From NCBI RefSeq assembly GCF_002812045.1, contig NZ_NPEG01000001.1, positions 186,001 to 250,000 of the forward strand: 64,000 bases of DNA, written 5' to 3'. The DNA is from Leptospira haakeii. GTDB lineage: Bacteria > Spirochaetota > Leptospiria > Leptospirales > Leptospiraceae. The position numbers and the translations under genes were made by a program. Within the stretch, counting starts at the first letter, position 1. Each line of letters begins with the position of its first letter. The notes below the pieces were generated by a model that was given only the letters and a program-made list of their open reading frames with translations, made no database searches and was not told the origin of the DNA. Below, in pieces: positions 53,592 through 63,320 of this stretch.

Positions 53592-53613
53592 GGAATCGGC
53601 TTCGGTCGATTCC
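53592..53613 (+). terminator. UUCG-capped hairpin after the DoxX-like gene
   Basis: GGAATCGGC (53592-53600) pairs with GTCGATTCC (53605-53613, one G-T pair) around a TTCG loop, 10 bases after the stop. No U-run follows, so it may stabilise the 3' end or act with Rho. Confidence 0.45.
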
Positions 53614-53747
53614 TGTGCGCAGTATACTTTAAAAATTCCTTAAATATCTGATAAAATTGTGCAATATCCGTGTCTGATCCCTTCGGCGTGAGGGATAACT
53701 TCATAAAAAATATGACATTTCAGCGTTAGTTGAAATTATGGATTTAT

Positions 53748-54257
53748 ATGCAGAATTTATTAAGTTATCTCTCTTGTGTTTTATTCTTTCTTTTCGTAAT
53801 AATTAACTGTAATTATTCTGGAGGACCTTCGACAATTTCCGGAGGAGACGCTCAAAAAAAGATAAAAGATGCATTGCAGAATCTTGCATTTTCGACAAAT
53901 ATTCCTAATGAACCTGTAGACTGCTCATCTTACGGTTATTCGGATCGCACGAGCGGGGGAACATACGGTAATGTTTCCGGAGTTGATCTAACTTTAATGA
54001 ACATCCTTTTTATCAACCCGTATCTAAAATCAACTCTTAGCCAAGGAAAATATTATACCGAAACCTCCATCAATCAATGTGTAGAATTCATATATGGAGC
54101 TTACGCTGCTTCTCTTATTCCTTATGCAAAAGAATGGAGCGTGTATGCAAAGTGTCAAGTTCCGACACCCCCCGTTTTTTTAGGCCTTCCTTTATTCTTT
54201 ACCGAGTGCAAACCGGAAGAAGCTAAATTTGCCGAGACTATAACCGAAAAACTATAA
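53748..54257 (+). CDS. Putative lipoprotein
   Basis: 169 residues from the ATG at 53748, which gives the signal MQNLLSYLSCVLFFLFVIINC with the lipid-site cysteine Cys21; an upstream TTG adds six residues. The mature protein opens with a Gly/Ser linker, has five further cysteines (VDCSSYG, INQCVEF, AKCQVP, TECKPEE) and helical AQKKIKDALQNLAFS. It resembles a family of Leptospira-restricted lipoproteins, by impression only. Function unknown. Confidence 0.65.
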   Translation: MQNLLSYLSCVLFFLFVIINCNYSGGPSTISGGDAQKKIKDALQNLAFSTNIPNEPVDCSSYGYSDRTSGGTYGNVSGVDLTLMNILFINPYLKSTLSQGKYYTETSINQCVEFIYGAYAASLIPYAKEWSVYAKCQVPTPPVFLGLPLFFTECKPEEAKFAETITEKL

Positions 54258-54433
54258 TTCCAAAGTTGAACTACTGGCTTTAAAATTATTATACCGGTTC
54301 AAAATTCCCTTCTACAATTGATCTGTTTTCTTTTGAACGCAAAAGTTCAGTTTTTACCTTTTATTTTAGTTAAAAATTTATTGAAAGAATTTCAGAAGAA
54401 GGTATTCTCCCTTTTCAGTTTTTGGAGTTTTTT

Positions 54434-54694
54434 ATGTTCAAGTTATGGATAGCGATCTGCGGAAGCGTTTTAATTTTGGGCCTGGCTTTTTCTTCCTCAA
54501 AGGTTCAAGCAAATACTAAATATAGCGTCTTCTGCGCTGATGGTAAGATTGAAGCGGATTCCCGTACTTTGGATCAAATGAAATCTGCTCGAGGCTCTAA
54601 TGTTTGTCTTCTGAAAGAATTCGATTATTCTTCTGACGCTGATAATTATGCTCAATCTATTGGAGGAAAAGGTTCCGCCTGCAGCTGCAATTAA
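54434..54694 (+). CDS. Small exported cysteine-containing protein
   Basis: 86 residues from the ATG at 54434, placed by GGAG nine bases upstream; the frame can extend to 54422 without support. Signal MFKLWIAICGSVLILGLAFSSSKVQA, then a short domain with Cys in VFCADGK, NVCLLKE and SACSCN, so one or two disulphides. No family recognised. Periplasmic or surface. Confidence 0.65.
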   Translation: MFKLWIAICGSVLILGLAFSSSKVQANTKYSVFCADGKIEADSRTLDQMKSARGSNVCLLKEFDYSSDADNYAQSIGGKGSACSCN

Positions 54695-54727
54695 GTTTAC
54701 AGGCCGGAGCAATCGTTAAATCTTTTA

Positions 54728-54750
54728 CCTCGTCTAAATTTTAGGCGGGG
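54728..54750 (+). promoter_or_regulatory. Hairpin enclosing the ribosome site of the next gene
   Basis: CCTCGTCTAAA (54728-54738) pairs, with two G-T pairs, with TTTAGGCGGGG (54740-54750). The last four G residues are the likely Shine-Dalgarno of the gene starting at 54756. It could be a terminator of the preceding gene or a switch controlling translation. Confidence 0.45.
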
Positions 54751-54755
54751 TGTTT

Positions 54756-55073
54756 ATGAATAAAAATCTGACTTCTTTTTACGTCTTAGGGTTAATCAGG
54801 AGTTTTATTTTTTTGATCGTTCTTTGTGTTATGTTGGTAGTCTCCGAAAGTTTGAACTCCTACCTTTATGATAAGAATGATTTGCCTGAGATTTCCTTTA
54901 TATCCGGCTTAGTTTTGAGCCTTGGAGCGGCTTTTACTGCAAGTCGTCGCAAGTCTCAAGACAAAGAACCTTCTAAGCTTGTCTTTATTCTTATTTCTTC
55001 TTTTTTAAACTTTGGTATCCTATTGGTCGGTCTCTTTCTGATCCGGAAGTTTTTCCCTGGTTGGATCGCCTGA
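54756..55073 (+). CDS. Membrane protein, three helices
   Basis: 105 residues from the ATG at 54756 (MNKNLTSFYVLGL); a GTG two codons earlier is less likely. Three hydrophobic segments: 9-30, 47-62 and 76-100, with a basic loop (TASRRKSQDKEPSK) after the second. No family recognised; the layout recalls small integral membrane proteins that accompany transport or stress genes. Its ribosome site lies in a hairpin. Confidence 0.62.
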   Translation: MNKNLTSFYVLGLIRSFIFLIVLCVMLVVSESLNSYLYDKNDLPEISFISGLVLSLGAAFTASRRKSQDKEPSKLVFILISSFLNFGILLVGLFLIRKFFPGWIA

Positions 55074-55142
55074 TCTCTTCCTTATTTTAATTTTTTCTTT
55101 TCCTCTCTTCCGGTTCGGATATTATTCTCCGAAACATATAAT

Positions 55143-56987
55143 ATGAACCGTCCTCTTTCCGTTTTTCTTTTCTCTATGTTTCTTCTTTTCTCTTCAAATC
55201 TTCTTGCTGAGGAAAGAATTGTGGAGGGTAAACTTCTTCAATTCGGTAGAATGTTAGGCACAGGAAACGATTTCATCCAGGTGCTTTCAAACGATTTAAG
55301 CCCCGAACTTTCCAGACTTCATAACCAAACTATTCGTGTTCTTTGCCAGATGAGGGGAGAAAATTGCGACCCAGTACGTTATGAGACCTATCCTTTTTCG
55401 GAATCCAAGGGTCTTGCGGATTGGACTTTAAAAAGAATCCCGAATTACGTAAATAGAGGTTACTTCGCTTTTAATCCGACCGTAACTCCAGATGGGCAAT
55501 CCATCTTCTGGACTGTGTATTCTAGCAAGGGTAAGTCAGGTACTCAAAGGATTTGGTTTGCGGAGAAGGACGATAAAGGTTTCTGGAGAGATGGTAAAGA
55601 GATGCCTGCTCCTTTGAATAATGATCTGAACTCTGCAGTGATCGCGGTCCTCCCAAGTAATAATGAATTATTCGTTTTTGGTTCTTTCGGTGATGACGAA
55701 GCTTCTCATAAGATACAAGTCGAGTTCCAAGAAAAAAGGGAAGAACTGAGAAAAAATACGAGAGACGAGATGGAATTCCGCTTAAAGGAAGAACAACTCG
55801 CTTACGAATATCTTCGCAAACTCACTCAGCTCCAAAATAAGGCAACTGTTCCATTATATAAAAGTTATAAAGAAAAAGGGAATTGGTCTTATCCGAAAGC
55901 GATTAAGTTTCCCGATTTTTCAAATATATACTTGAAAAATAACACTTCCGTTTTCGGCGGATCCACTCTTTCTTCTTCCGGAAGGATACTGATCTATTCT
56001 GTCCAACAACCTGATTCTTATGGCAAATTGGATCTATACGTAAGCATTCAAAAAGCGGATGGTTCTTTTTCTCTTGGTAAAAATTTAGGAGAGATTGTAA
56101 ATACTGCTTCTGAAGAGACTGCTCCATTCTTAGCGGGAGATGATAGGACTTTATATTTCTGTAGCGATGGCCATAAGGGTCTTTCGGTATATGTAACCAA
56201 AAGAATCGGAGAAGGTTGGGACAATTGGACTAAACCGGTCGAGGTCTCTGCCAATTTAAAAGGTGTGAACTTCTTCTCTATTCCCGTAAATAGCGACTGG
56301 GCTTACGTAAGTAAAGAAGGCCAACTTTACATGGCTTATCTTCCCCGTGATTTCCGCCCGAACCCTGTTGTGGTGATCAACGGGAAAGTTTTGGATGAAG
56401 AAGGAAATCCTTTAGGCGCAGAAATACATTACGAATCCTTAACACGATTGGAAAAAAGGGGAAGTGCCAAGAGTGATTCTAAAACCGGTTTTTTCAGTTT
56501 AGTCCTTCCTTATGGTGAAAAATACGGTTTTTATGCGGAGAAACCCGGGCATCTTTCCGTTTCTAGAAATATAGATCTTACAGAATCCAAACAAGAAGAC
56601 GCAAAGTTAGATGTTGAATTTCGTCTTCCAGCCCTGGCAGTGGGCCGACAAATCCTTCTGAACAATCTATTTTTTGAGACAAACAAATTCGAGATCTCCA
56701 AGGATTCCGAGCCTGAGTTAGATCGTTTGGCGAACTTTTTAAAATCGAATCCTAAACTCAAAATCTCCGTCGAAGGCCATACGGACAATGTAGGCAAAAA
56801 AGAGCGTAACCTAGAACTTTCAGAAAACAGAGCAAAAGCGGTGGCAGATTATTTGATCTCCAAACACGGGATCGATGGCGAAAGAGTTAGGACCCAAGGT
56901 TTTGGAGACAGCCAACCAATTTCTTCCAACGATAACGCTTCGGACCGTCAAAGGAATAGAAGAGTTGTGTTACAGATTGTAGACTGA
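55143..56987 (+). CDS. OmpA-family protein with WD40-like repeats
   Basis: 614 residues: signal (MNRPLSVFLFSMFLLFSSNLLA), a beta-propeller-like middle (FNPTVTPDGQSIFWTVYSSKGKSGTQRIWFAEKD; APFLAGDDRTLYFCSDGHKGLSVYVTK), a carboxypeptidase-regulatory-like Ig unit (VVINGKVLDEEGNPLGAEIHYESL, about 412-495), and a C-terminal OmpA domain with LKISVEGHTDNVGKKERNLELSENRAKAVADYL, including the D and R that hold diaminopimelate. So it ties the outer layer to peptidoglycan from the periplasm. The Trp-rich TolB-type part may bind other proteins. Confidence 0.9.
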   Translation: MNRPLSVFLFSMFLLFSSNLLAEERIVEGKLLQFGRMLGTGNDFIQVLSNDLSPELSRLHNQTIRVLCQMRGENCDPVRYETYPFSESKGLADWTLKRIPNYVNRGYFAFNPTVTPDGQSIFWTVYSSKGKSGTQRIWFAEKDDKGFWRDGKEMPAPLNNDLNSAVIAVLPSNNELFVFGSFGDDEASHKIQVEFQEKREELRKNTRDEMEFRLKEEQLAYEYLRKLTQLQNKATVPLYKSYKEKGNWSYPKAIKFPDFSNIYLKNNTSVFGGSTLSSSGRILIYSVQQPDSYGKLDLYVSIQKADGSFSLGKNLGEIVNTASEETAPFLAGDDRTLYFCSDGHKGLSVYVTKRIGEGWDNWTKPVEVSANLKGVNFFSIPVNSDWAYVSKEGQLYMAYLPRDFRPNPVVVINGKVLDEEGNPLGAEIHYESLTRLEKRGSAKSDSKTGFFSLVLPYGEKYGFYAEKPGHLSVSRNIDLTESKQEDAKLDVEFRLPALAVGRQILLNNLFFETNKFEISKDSEPELDRLANFLKSNPKLKISVEGHTDNVGKKERNLELSENRAKAVADYLISKHGIDGERVRTQGFGDSQPISSNDNASDRQRNRRVVLQIVD

Positions 56988-57075
56988 ATTCGTTCGGTTC
57001 CTTTTTTGTAGCATTCCTTCCTTAAATTCAGGTTTTACCTTGTATTTTTGTTTTAAAAAAGGATTCTAATCCGGA

Positions 57076-58332
57076 ATGAAAATAGCGGTCATCGGTAGTG
57101 GAATCGCCGGCTTAAGCGCATCTTGGTACTTGGGCAAAGAACATGAAGTCTCTCTTATAGAAAAACATCCTTTGGTCGGTATGGATGCTCACGGTACCGA
57201 TCTTCTCTCCAACGGACATTCTATCCGAGTGGATGTTCCTTTCAGAGCATTCAAACGTAATTATTATCCCTGTCTTTTGGATCTTTACAAAGAAGCGGGG
57301 ATCGAAGTAAGACCTGTGGATTATTCGTTTTCCTTAAACTACGGAGACGGCACCACTTACTTCGGTTTTTCTACTTTGGGTATCGGAGGCAATTTTGTTC
57401 CGATACCTTATTGGGTTTGTTTTTCCAATAAAACTTCTAGACGAATTTTTTCGGATGCGATCCGTTTTTACGAAGAATCAGAAAGAGAACTCCAATCATT
57501 AGAAGGAGAACAAATTACTATCTCCGAATTTTTAAGTAGATTCGGTTATTCGATAGAATTTGAAGATCTGTATCTGATCCCTATGTTCTCTACGATCAAT
57601 ACATGTACTTCTGAAAGTGCTAAAAATTATCCTGCAGAAGTGGTAATCGGTTATCATTCCAGCGGTTTAAAATTTTTAAGATTTTTAACTCCTGAAAAAG
57701 GGACCAGAGACGTTACTGAAAAACTTTCTAAAAGGACTTCTTCTGTTCGCTTAAGCACTGATCCTAAAAAAATTGTTTTAGAAAAAGATAAAGTAAAATT
57801 GATTTTTAAAAATGGAGAAGAACTTTTCGACAGAGTAGTTGTCGCCGCTCCTGCAAACCAAGCCATTTCCATTCTTCCTGATGAATATTCAAAAGAGAAG
57901 GTATTACTTTCTAAACTAAAATACGAAGCTTCCGAAGTAGTAGTCCACTCGGACGAAAAATTTATGCCTAAACAAAAAAGACATTGGGCGCCTATGTGTT
58001 TTTCGCTTTCACAAGATAGTTCCACTGCGACTGCCACTATTCTTCTGAATAAAGTTCTTCCTTCCATGAAAGGTAAGGCCGTATTCCAAACTTGGAATCC
58101 ACTTGTGGAACCGAATGAAAAAGATTTTATCAGTAGATCCAAATTCGAAAGACCGGTAATAGATATTGCTTCCAGAAAGATCCTAGAAGAGTTGAAAGAG
58201 TTACAAGAACTCCCAGGTAAGAAAGTATGGCTCTGCGGTTCTTATGCTAAGTATGGAATGCCACTTTTAGAGGCGGGAGTTTCCACTTCTCTGGATGTCA
58301 AAAGATGGATAGAAGGTTCGCTTAGATCTTAA
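57076..58332 (+). CDS. FAD-dependent amine oxidase-like flavoprotein
   Basis: 418 residues. FAD loop MKIAVIGSGIAGLSASWYLGKEHEV at the start, followed by GMDAHGTD and the second GG-like motif. The C-terminal part has WLCGSYAKYGMPLLEAGVSTSLDVKRW, the terminal FAD contact of amine oxidase/phytoene-desaturase-like enzymes. Members include protoporphyrinogen- and cyclopropane-fatty-acid-linked oxidoreductases; the pair with the convergent SAM methyltransferase next to it (3 bases apart) is suggestive of a lipid modification. AAGGA is present before the ATG. Confidence 0.83.
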   Translation: MKIAVIGSGIAGLSASWYLGKEHEVSLIEKHPLVGMDAHGTDLLSNGHSIRVDVPFRAFKRNYYPCLLDLYKEAGIEVRPVDYSFSLNYGDGTTYFGFSTLGIGGNFVPIPYWVCFSNKTSRRIFSDAIRFYEESERELQSLEGEQITISEFLSRFGYSIEFEDLYLIPMFSTINTCTSESAKNYPAEVVIGYHSSGLKFLRFLTPEKGTRDVTEKLSKRTSSVRLSTDPKKIVLEKDKVKLIFKNGEELFDRVVVAAPANQAISILPDEYSKEKVLLSKLKYEASEVVVHSDEKFMPKQKRHWAPMCFSLSQDSSTATATILLNKVLPSMKGKAVFQTWNPLVEPNEKDFISRSKFERPVIDIASRKILEELKELQELPGKKVWLCGSYAKYGMPLLEAGVSTSLDVKRWIEGSLRS

Positions 58333-58335
58333 AAT

Positions 58336-59283
58336 TTACTCAGGTTTTCTGACCTTATAGATCCAATATTCGAAATGTTTTTTGATCGTTTCCGAGCCGA
58401 AGTATTCTCCTAACATCTCGTATCTTCCTGCGAGTCTTTTAGGGATCTTTTTTTCTGATTTAATTTTTTCTAATATGAATTGGGAAAATCCGGGAAATAC
58501 GAAAGGGTCTATCCTTTCTAAAACTTCGAAATTGAATCCTAATGCGGAATATTCTGAGACGATACCTTCTACCTTTTTAAGATCAGAAGACATTTTGGCC
58601 ATCTTGGAGATCAAATTTCTTTTGAAAGTTTCCCAATAAGAGATTTTTCGATCTGAGAATAATATCTCCGCAGATACGAATACTCCTCCCGGTTTTAAAA
58701 TTCTATAAACTTCGCTAACCAATCTGTTTCGATTCGGTATAAAATATAAACTGTCTAAGGCAAGCACCACATCAAAGGTTTTATCCTCGAATTCTGCTAA
58801 ACCTTCTATACTTCCTAAAATCAAATTGGGAGAGCTGCCCCTACCCTCATAACGTCTTTTTGCGAATTCAATTTGGATCTTGGAGATATTGATCCCGTAA
58901 ATATTCGAAACATTTACTCCAAATGTATTTTCCCAAATCTTAAATTGATCTCCGCATCCAAATCCAAGATCTAAAAGTTTAGAATCCGGTTCCAATCCTG
59001 CCAGAGTTCCCAAATGTTCCGCTAAATTGGCGCAAGCAGTACCGTATTCTTTCGTATTCTCCCAATACCCTAGGTTGGCCCAGGATTCTCCTTCATCGTT
59101 CAAATATAGATGAGAAAGATCCGTAGGAATTCCTTCTCTTCCGAATAATAACCTGACCTTGGGCCAGATCTCAGACTTTGCAGGAAAAGAAGAATGGTGG
59201 CGAAGAGAAATTTCTTTTTTATAAGGCAGGTCTTCCATGATTCCTAAGTCTTCGGTTGCCCAAAGCAAAACTTTATTGGACAT
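58336..59283 (-). CDS. SAM-dependent methyltransferase
   Basis: 315 residues. Class I fold with LLDLGFGCGDQ (motif I), IYGINISKIQIEFAKRRY (motif II), FDVVLALDSLYFIPNRNRLVSEVYRILKPGGVFVSAE (motifs III-IV). The C-terminal 100 residues are extra and basic. Resembles small-molecule or cyclopropane-type methyltransferases, such as MMT/UbiE-like enzymes. It ends 3 bases from the convergent flavoprotein gene, which may use its product. Substrate unknown. Confidence 0.85.
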   Translation of the reverse strand: MSNKVLLWATEDLGIMEDLPYKKEISLRHHSSFPAKSEIWPKVRLLFGREGIPTDLSHLYLNDEGESWANLGYWENTKEYGTACANLAEHLGTLAGLEPDSKLLDLGFGCGDQFKIWENTFGVNVSNIYGINISKIQIEFAKRRYEGRGSSPNLILGSIEGLAEFEDKTFDVVLALDSLYFIPNRNRLVSEVYRILKPGGVFVSAEILFSDRKISYWETFKRNLISKMAKMSSDLKKVEGIVSEYSALGFNFEVLERIDPFVFPGFSQFILEKIKSEKKIPKRLAGRYEMLGEYFGSETIKKHFEYWIYKVRKPE

Positions 59284-59446
59284 AGAATTTACAAACTGTC
59301 TACCAGAATCGTTCTTTATTTGTCCGTTCCTTAATCCTTTCGGATATGTTTTATGCCGACATAAGAGAGTGAGATCCGGGCAAAAATTCCCAAAAAAAGT
59401 CCTTTTCTTTCCCTAACTTACGGCGGAAAACCTACCGACGGACCTT

Positions 59447-61840
59447 ATGAACATCAAAGATCGTATCCTTGGAATTTTAGCTGCACTCCTCCAATATTCT
59501 AGAACAAACTGGAGATCCATCCTTAAATACTCGGTCATTTCCGGGATCGTAATACTTTCATTTCTGATCGGCGGATCTTACGTTGTATGGCTCACCAAAC
59601 AAGAAGAAGTCGCCCGAAATTTAGAAACCTTCCAGAGAGAAGTTTCGGATGCATATGATCCGAATGAGATCAAACCGATCCGCATCTTGGACAAGAACGG
59701 GAAATTGATCGGAGAGTTCTCTCGCAGAAAATTCAGACCAATCCGTACTGATAATCTAGCAAATCATGGAAATATAATATGGGCTCTTCTCAGTTCAGAG
59801 GACAGGGATTTTTACGAACATAATGGTGTAAATTTTACTGCGTTACTTAGAGCGATCATAGTCAACCTAACCACTTTCCAAAAGCAGGGAGGATCTACTC
59901 TCACCCAACAGTTAGCAAAACTTACTTTAGATCTGGGAGCACGAAATGTATTCAATAAACTCACTGAGTTTTACTGTACATTCTACCTGGAAAGTAAGTT
60001 CGATAAGAATACGATCTTAGCAATGTATCTAAACCGTATCTTCTTGGGAGAAGGAAATACGGGAGTAGAAGAAGCTTCTCGCTATTATTTTAATAAACCT
60101 GCATACGAATTAACTCCTGCTGAAGCGGCTCTACTTGTAGGAACAATTCCGGCTCCTTCTAACTATAATGCTGTCAGAAATCCTAAAATAGCTCTTAAAA
60201 GGCAGAAGATGGTAATGACCGTTATGGGCAAAAACCAAAACCTTCATCCAAATCCTAAATCTATTGAAAGGGATTTTGAGAAGAAGGTAGATGCAAATAT
60301 CCGCAAGTTCAGATCCTTTTACGTGGTAGAGGAAACAAAGGAAGAAGAGGATAAAGTAGTCATTACTTCCGAGATAGGCAAGTATGGTTTCGATAAAGAT
60401 TTTACGATCAACCTTGCTTCTGATTTCAATTTTGGGATCCGCCAATTCGTGATCGAGAACTTCTCGGAGATTGACCTGGAAAGCCGTGGTATGAATGTTT
60501 ATACCACATTAGATTATGATAAACAAGAAGCGGCAGAACGTTCTCTCAGAGAAGGAATAGAAACAGTTCGCAAAAAACTTTCCGAAGATAAAGCAAATTA
60601 TATAAAAGCGGGAAAAACAGAAGAAGCCGCTAAACAAAATAAGATCATAGAGAATATGAACGGAAGTTTGATCTCCATCAATCCCACAAACGGATACGTA
60701 GAAGCAATGGTTGGTAGTTACAAAATTTCCAACATATTCCGACTAAACCGAGCGGTTTCCGCAGTGAGACAACCGGGTTCCGTGATCAAGGGACTTGTAT
60801 ATCTGATGGCATTTGAAAAGAGGATTGCTACTCCAACTTCTATCGTTGTGGATGAGCCTATCAAGATCAGAGGTTATGCTCCTAAAAACTGGTACAAAGG
60901 CCACAGAGGTGCAATGCAAACTAGAACTGCATTTGCTCAGTCAGTGAATACTATCGCAGTCAAGTTCATGGATGAGATTGGCGTTGGCGATTTTATCCAT
61001 ACTCTCGGAAAAATTTTAGACCTGGATAGTTCGGAATTAAGCAGAAGGTTCCAACATAATCTTACATTAGCACTTGGCTCCGGAGAATTATCTCCTAAAG
61101 AGTTAGCAACAGTATATGCAACGATCGCTAATAACGGTAAAAAAGTAAAACCTGTGGAAATACTTAGGATCACTGACTTTGAAGGATCAGAACTTTATGT
61201 AAACCTTCTACCTGATCCAAAAGAAGCGGAACAAATTTTAGATCCTGTAGCCTGCGCAATGACCTTAAACTTATTAGAAGCAGTGGTTTCTGAAGAAGGT
61301 ACACTTAAGATCGCTTTAAAAGAAGGAGAAAAATTTCCGCTAGGTGGAAAGACAGGAACGGTTCAATCTCCTAAAGAAGCACAAAAACGTTGGGGCTCCA
61401 GAAAAGGAGTAAGAGACGTTTGGTTTGCAGGTGTGAATCCAAATTTAGTGACTGCAGTTTGGGTTGGAAATGATTTGGGCGCTCCTTTCCCAGGTTCAGG
61501 TTCAGGAACAAGCGGTTCTATTTGGTTTAGATATGTTTCACATGTAGCCAGAACATTAGGTTTTGGCGATAGTCTTATCACTCCATTTAACGGAGATTAT
61601 GTGAAAGTGGATATATGTGCTGAAACAGGCGGACTTTTATCAAACGAAGTAGAATGTAAACATCCACTTTATGGACAGTACTATTACGTGGGAGACCAAC
61701 CTGGCGGAGGCGCTCCTACTCCTACAGTTACCCAAACAGAAGGAGGCACTCCCACAAACGGTTCTGAGGAAGCGCTTTCCGGAGAAGATGCAGTGGAATT
61801 AGAACTTCCTGAAATTAAGGAAGATCCGAACGACGATTAG
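59447..61840 (+). CDS. Class A penicillin-binding protein (PBP1a type)
   Basis: Bifunctional peptidoglycan glycosyltransferase and transpeptidase at the inner membrane. 797 residues: one anchor helix at about 27-48, then the GT51 domain with catalytic Glu118 in LLSSEDRDFYEHNGVNF and QGGSTLTQQLAKLTL, and RIFLGEGNTGVEEASRYYF. The transpeptidase has S445-VI-K448 in RQPGSVIKGL, SVN (AQSVNTIAVKF) and K635-TGT (GGKTGTVQ). A Pro/Thr/Glu-rich acidic tail ends it. Catalytic residues are all present. It converges with the solute-binding protein gene, overlapping by 26 bases. Confidence 0.95.
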   Translation: MNIKDRILGILAALLQYSRTNWRSILKYSVISGIVILSFLIGGSYVVWLTKQEEVARNLETFQREVSDAYDPNEIKPIRILDKNGKLIGEFSRRKFRPIRTDNLANHGNIIWALLSSEDRDFYEHNGVNFTALLRAIIVNLTTFQKQGGSTLTQQLAKLTLDLGARNVFNKLTEFYCTFYLESKFDKNTILAMYLNRIFLGEGNTGVEEASRYYFNKPAYELTPAEAALLVGTIPAPSNYNAVRNPKIALKRQKMVMTVMGKNQNLHPNPKSIERDFEKKVDANIRKFRSFYVVEETKEEEDKVVITSEIGKYGFDKDFTINLASDFNFGIRQFVIENFSEIDLESRGMNVYTTLDYDKQEAAERSLREGIETVRKKLSEDKANYIKAGKTEEAAKQNKIIENMNGSLISINPTNGYVEAMVGSYKISNIFRLNRAVSAVRQPGSVIKGLVYLMAFEKRIATPTSIVVDEPIKIRGYAPKNWYKGHRGAMQTRTAFAQSVNTIAVKFMDEIGVGDFIHTLGKILDLDSSELSRRFQHNLTLALGSGELSPKELATVYATIANNGKKVKPVEILRITDFEGSELYVNLLPDPKEAEQILDPVACAMTLNLLEAVVSEEGTLKIALKEGEKFPLGGKTGTVQSPKEAQKRWGSRKGVRDVWFAGVNPNLVTAVWVGNDLGAPFPGSGSGTSGSIWFRYVSHVARTLGFGDSLITPFNGDYVKVDICAETGGLLSNEVECKHPLYGQYYYVGDQPGGGAPTPTVTQTEGGTPTNGSEEALSGEDAVELELPEIKEDPNDD

Positions 61841-63311
61841 GATCTTTCGGTAAACGGTCCCCTACTAGATATAATTCAAATGGGGACCATAAAAAGATCC
61901 AAGGAGCATCTTCAGATAAAAGTGAAAATGCTTCTTTGATCTGAGGACTTATATTTGTTTTATCAGTAGATCTGATCTCTTGGAAAATTTTTTCCATTTC
62001 GGGGTTAGAGTAGAAGGCCCGATTCCCTCCGTTCCCAAATCTATCTCCGGCAAATAACGGATCCAAAAATGCGAATGGTCCAGGTAGATCTGCATACCAA
62101 AATAATAATGTTAGATCTCCCTTTCCTTCTCCATTCTCTTTATATAATGCGGCCTTTTCCATAGGAAGGATTTTGATCTTCAATCCTAACTCTTTTAGGT
62201 TTTGGACAATAGCAGCACCATTTGCCTGATTCTCCTCGTCTCCCCTCATCCTAAATTCCAAGTCTCTTTCTAAAATTTTAGGATAACAAACCGACTTGGA
62301 TAGAAGTTCTTTGGCTTTCGAGAGATCATAAGGATAAATTTCTTCGGAAGAAGTCCAGGTATCAGAAAGTGATTTTGGGAACGGGCCTACGGAAACTTCT
62401 CCTTTTCCTTCTAATAAGACCCGGATGATTGTACGTTTATCCACGGAATAATTTAATGCTTTTCTAAAGTTCTTATCGAAGCAAGGTTCCTTTGCATTGA
62501 TCGCAATGTATTGTACTCCTCCTCCTTTCCGAACAGAGATATGATCTTCCTTTACTAACGAGTTTTTGAGAAGAAAAACAGGCAATTTCATCAGATCCAA
62601 TTCGTCTTTGAAATATAAATACAATCCTGTACTTGCTTGAGGAAGAACTCTAAACAGAATTTCAGAACCCAAATCGTTCGGATGATTAGCAACTAATCTA
62701 AGATGATTATTCCTTTTCCATTCTGCTAATTTAAAATCGCCGCAAACCAATTCAGCTGGACCACAATAAATCCATGCCTGAGGTAAAGAAAGTTTTTCTA
62801 AAGTTTCTCTGAGACCCCCTTCGAAATATATTTCCAAACTGGAATCAGAGAAAACTTTTCCACCTTTCAAAAAAGAATATGTGCTCCTTCTTGGACCTGG
62901 AGTATTTCTTAATCTTTCTAATGATCCAAGAACTGTTTGAGCGCTTACATTCGATTTCGAATCTGTGTGAAGTTCCAAGATCAATCTTCTGATCTTGGAT
63001 GACGGACCTTCTGCCAGCTTATATGATTTTACTAAAGAAGGAAGAATTGTACCTTCTCCATTGATTTCAAAAAGTCTAGGGTAGATATATTTTAGAACAA
63101 TTCTGGAAGATAAGTCGGTAGATCTGATCGGGTCCAAAGAGATTGGATCAGAAGCTAGTGAAAATACCAGTTTTTCGGGACTTCTCTCCGCTTTTCCACA
63201 ATCATAAAAAAGAAGGGACAAAAGAAGGAAAGCCAGAGAAAAGGTAAGAGTCGGTTTCGGTCCGACCTGAAACCGGGAAGAGACCGAGTCTAGAAATCTA
63301 GGATAAAACAT
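61815..63311 (-). CDS. Extracellular solute-binding lipoprotein, family 5
   Basis: 498 residues. A long signal region ends in the lipobox LLFYDC (Cys38). The mature part is the peptide/nickel-binding type: LVFSLASDPISLDPIRSTDLSSRIVLKYIYPRLFEIN, VQYIAINAKEPCFDKNFRKALNYSVDKRTIIRVLLEGKGEVSVGPFP, and the C-terminal lobe DPLFAGDRFGNGGNRAFYSNPEM. It would deliver peptides to an ABC importer, but no permease genes follow. The ABC gene beside it is divergent and an exporter type. Start codon is only 9 bases from that of the divergent gene. Confidence 0.88.
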   Translation of the reverse strand: MFYPRFLDSVSSRFQVGPKPTLTFSLAFLLLSLLFYDCGKAERSPEKLVFSLASDPISLDPIRSTDLSSRIVLKYIYPRLFEINGEGTILPSLVKSYKLAEGPSSKIRRLILELHTDSKSNVSAQTVLGSLERLRNTPGPRRSTYSFLKGGKVFSDSSLEIYFEGGLRETLEKLSLPQAWIYCGPAELVCGDFKLAEWKRNNHLRLVANHPNDLGSEILFRVLPQASTGLYLYFKDELDLMKLPVFLLKNSLVKEDHISVRKGGGVQYIAINAKEPCFDKNFRKALNYSVDKRTIIRVLLEGKGEVSVGPFPKSLSDTWTSSEEIYPYDLSKAKELLSKSVCYPKILERDLEFRMRGDEENQANGAAIVQNLKELGLKIKILPMEKAALYKENGEGKGDLTLLFWYADLPGPFAFLDPLFAGDRFGNGGNRAFYSNPEMEKIFQEIRSTDKTNISPQIKEAFSLLSEDAPWIFLWSPFELYLVGDRLPKDPNRRSDLP

Positions 63312-63320
63312 TCCGGACCT

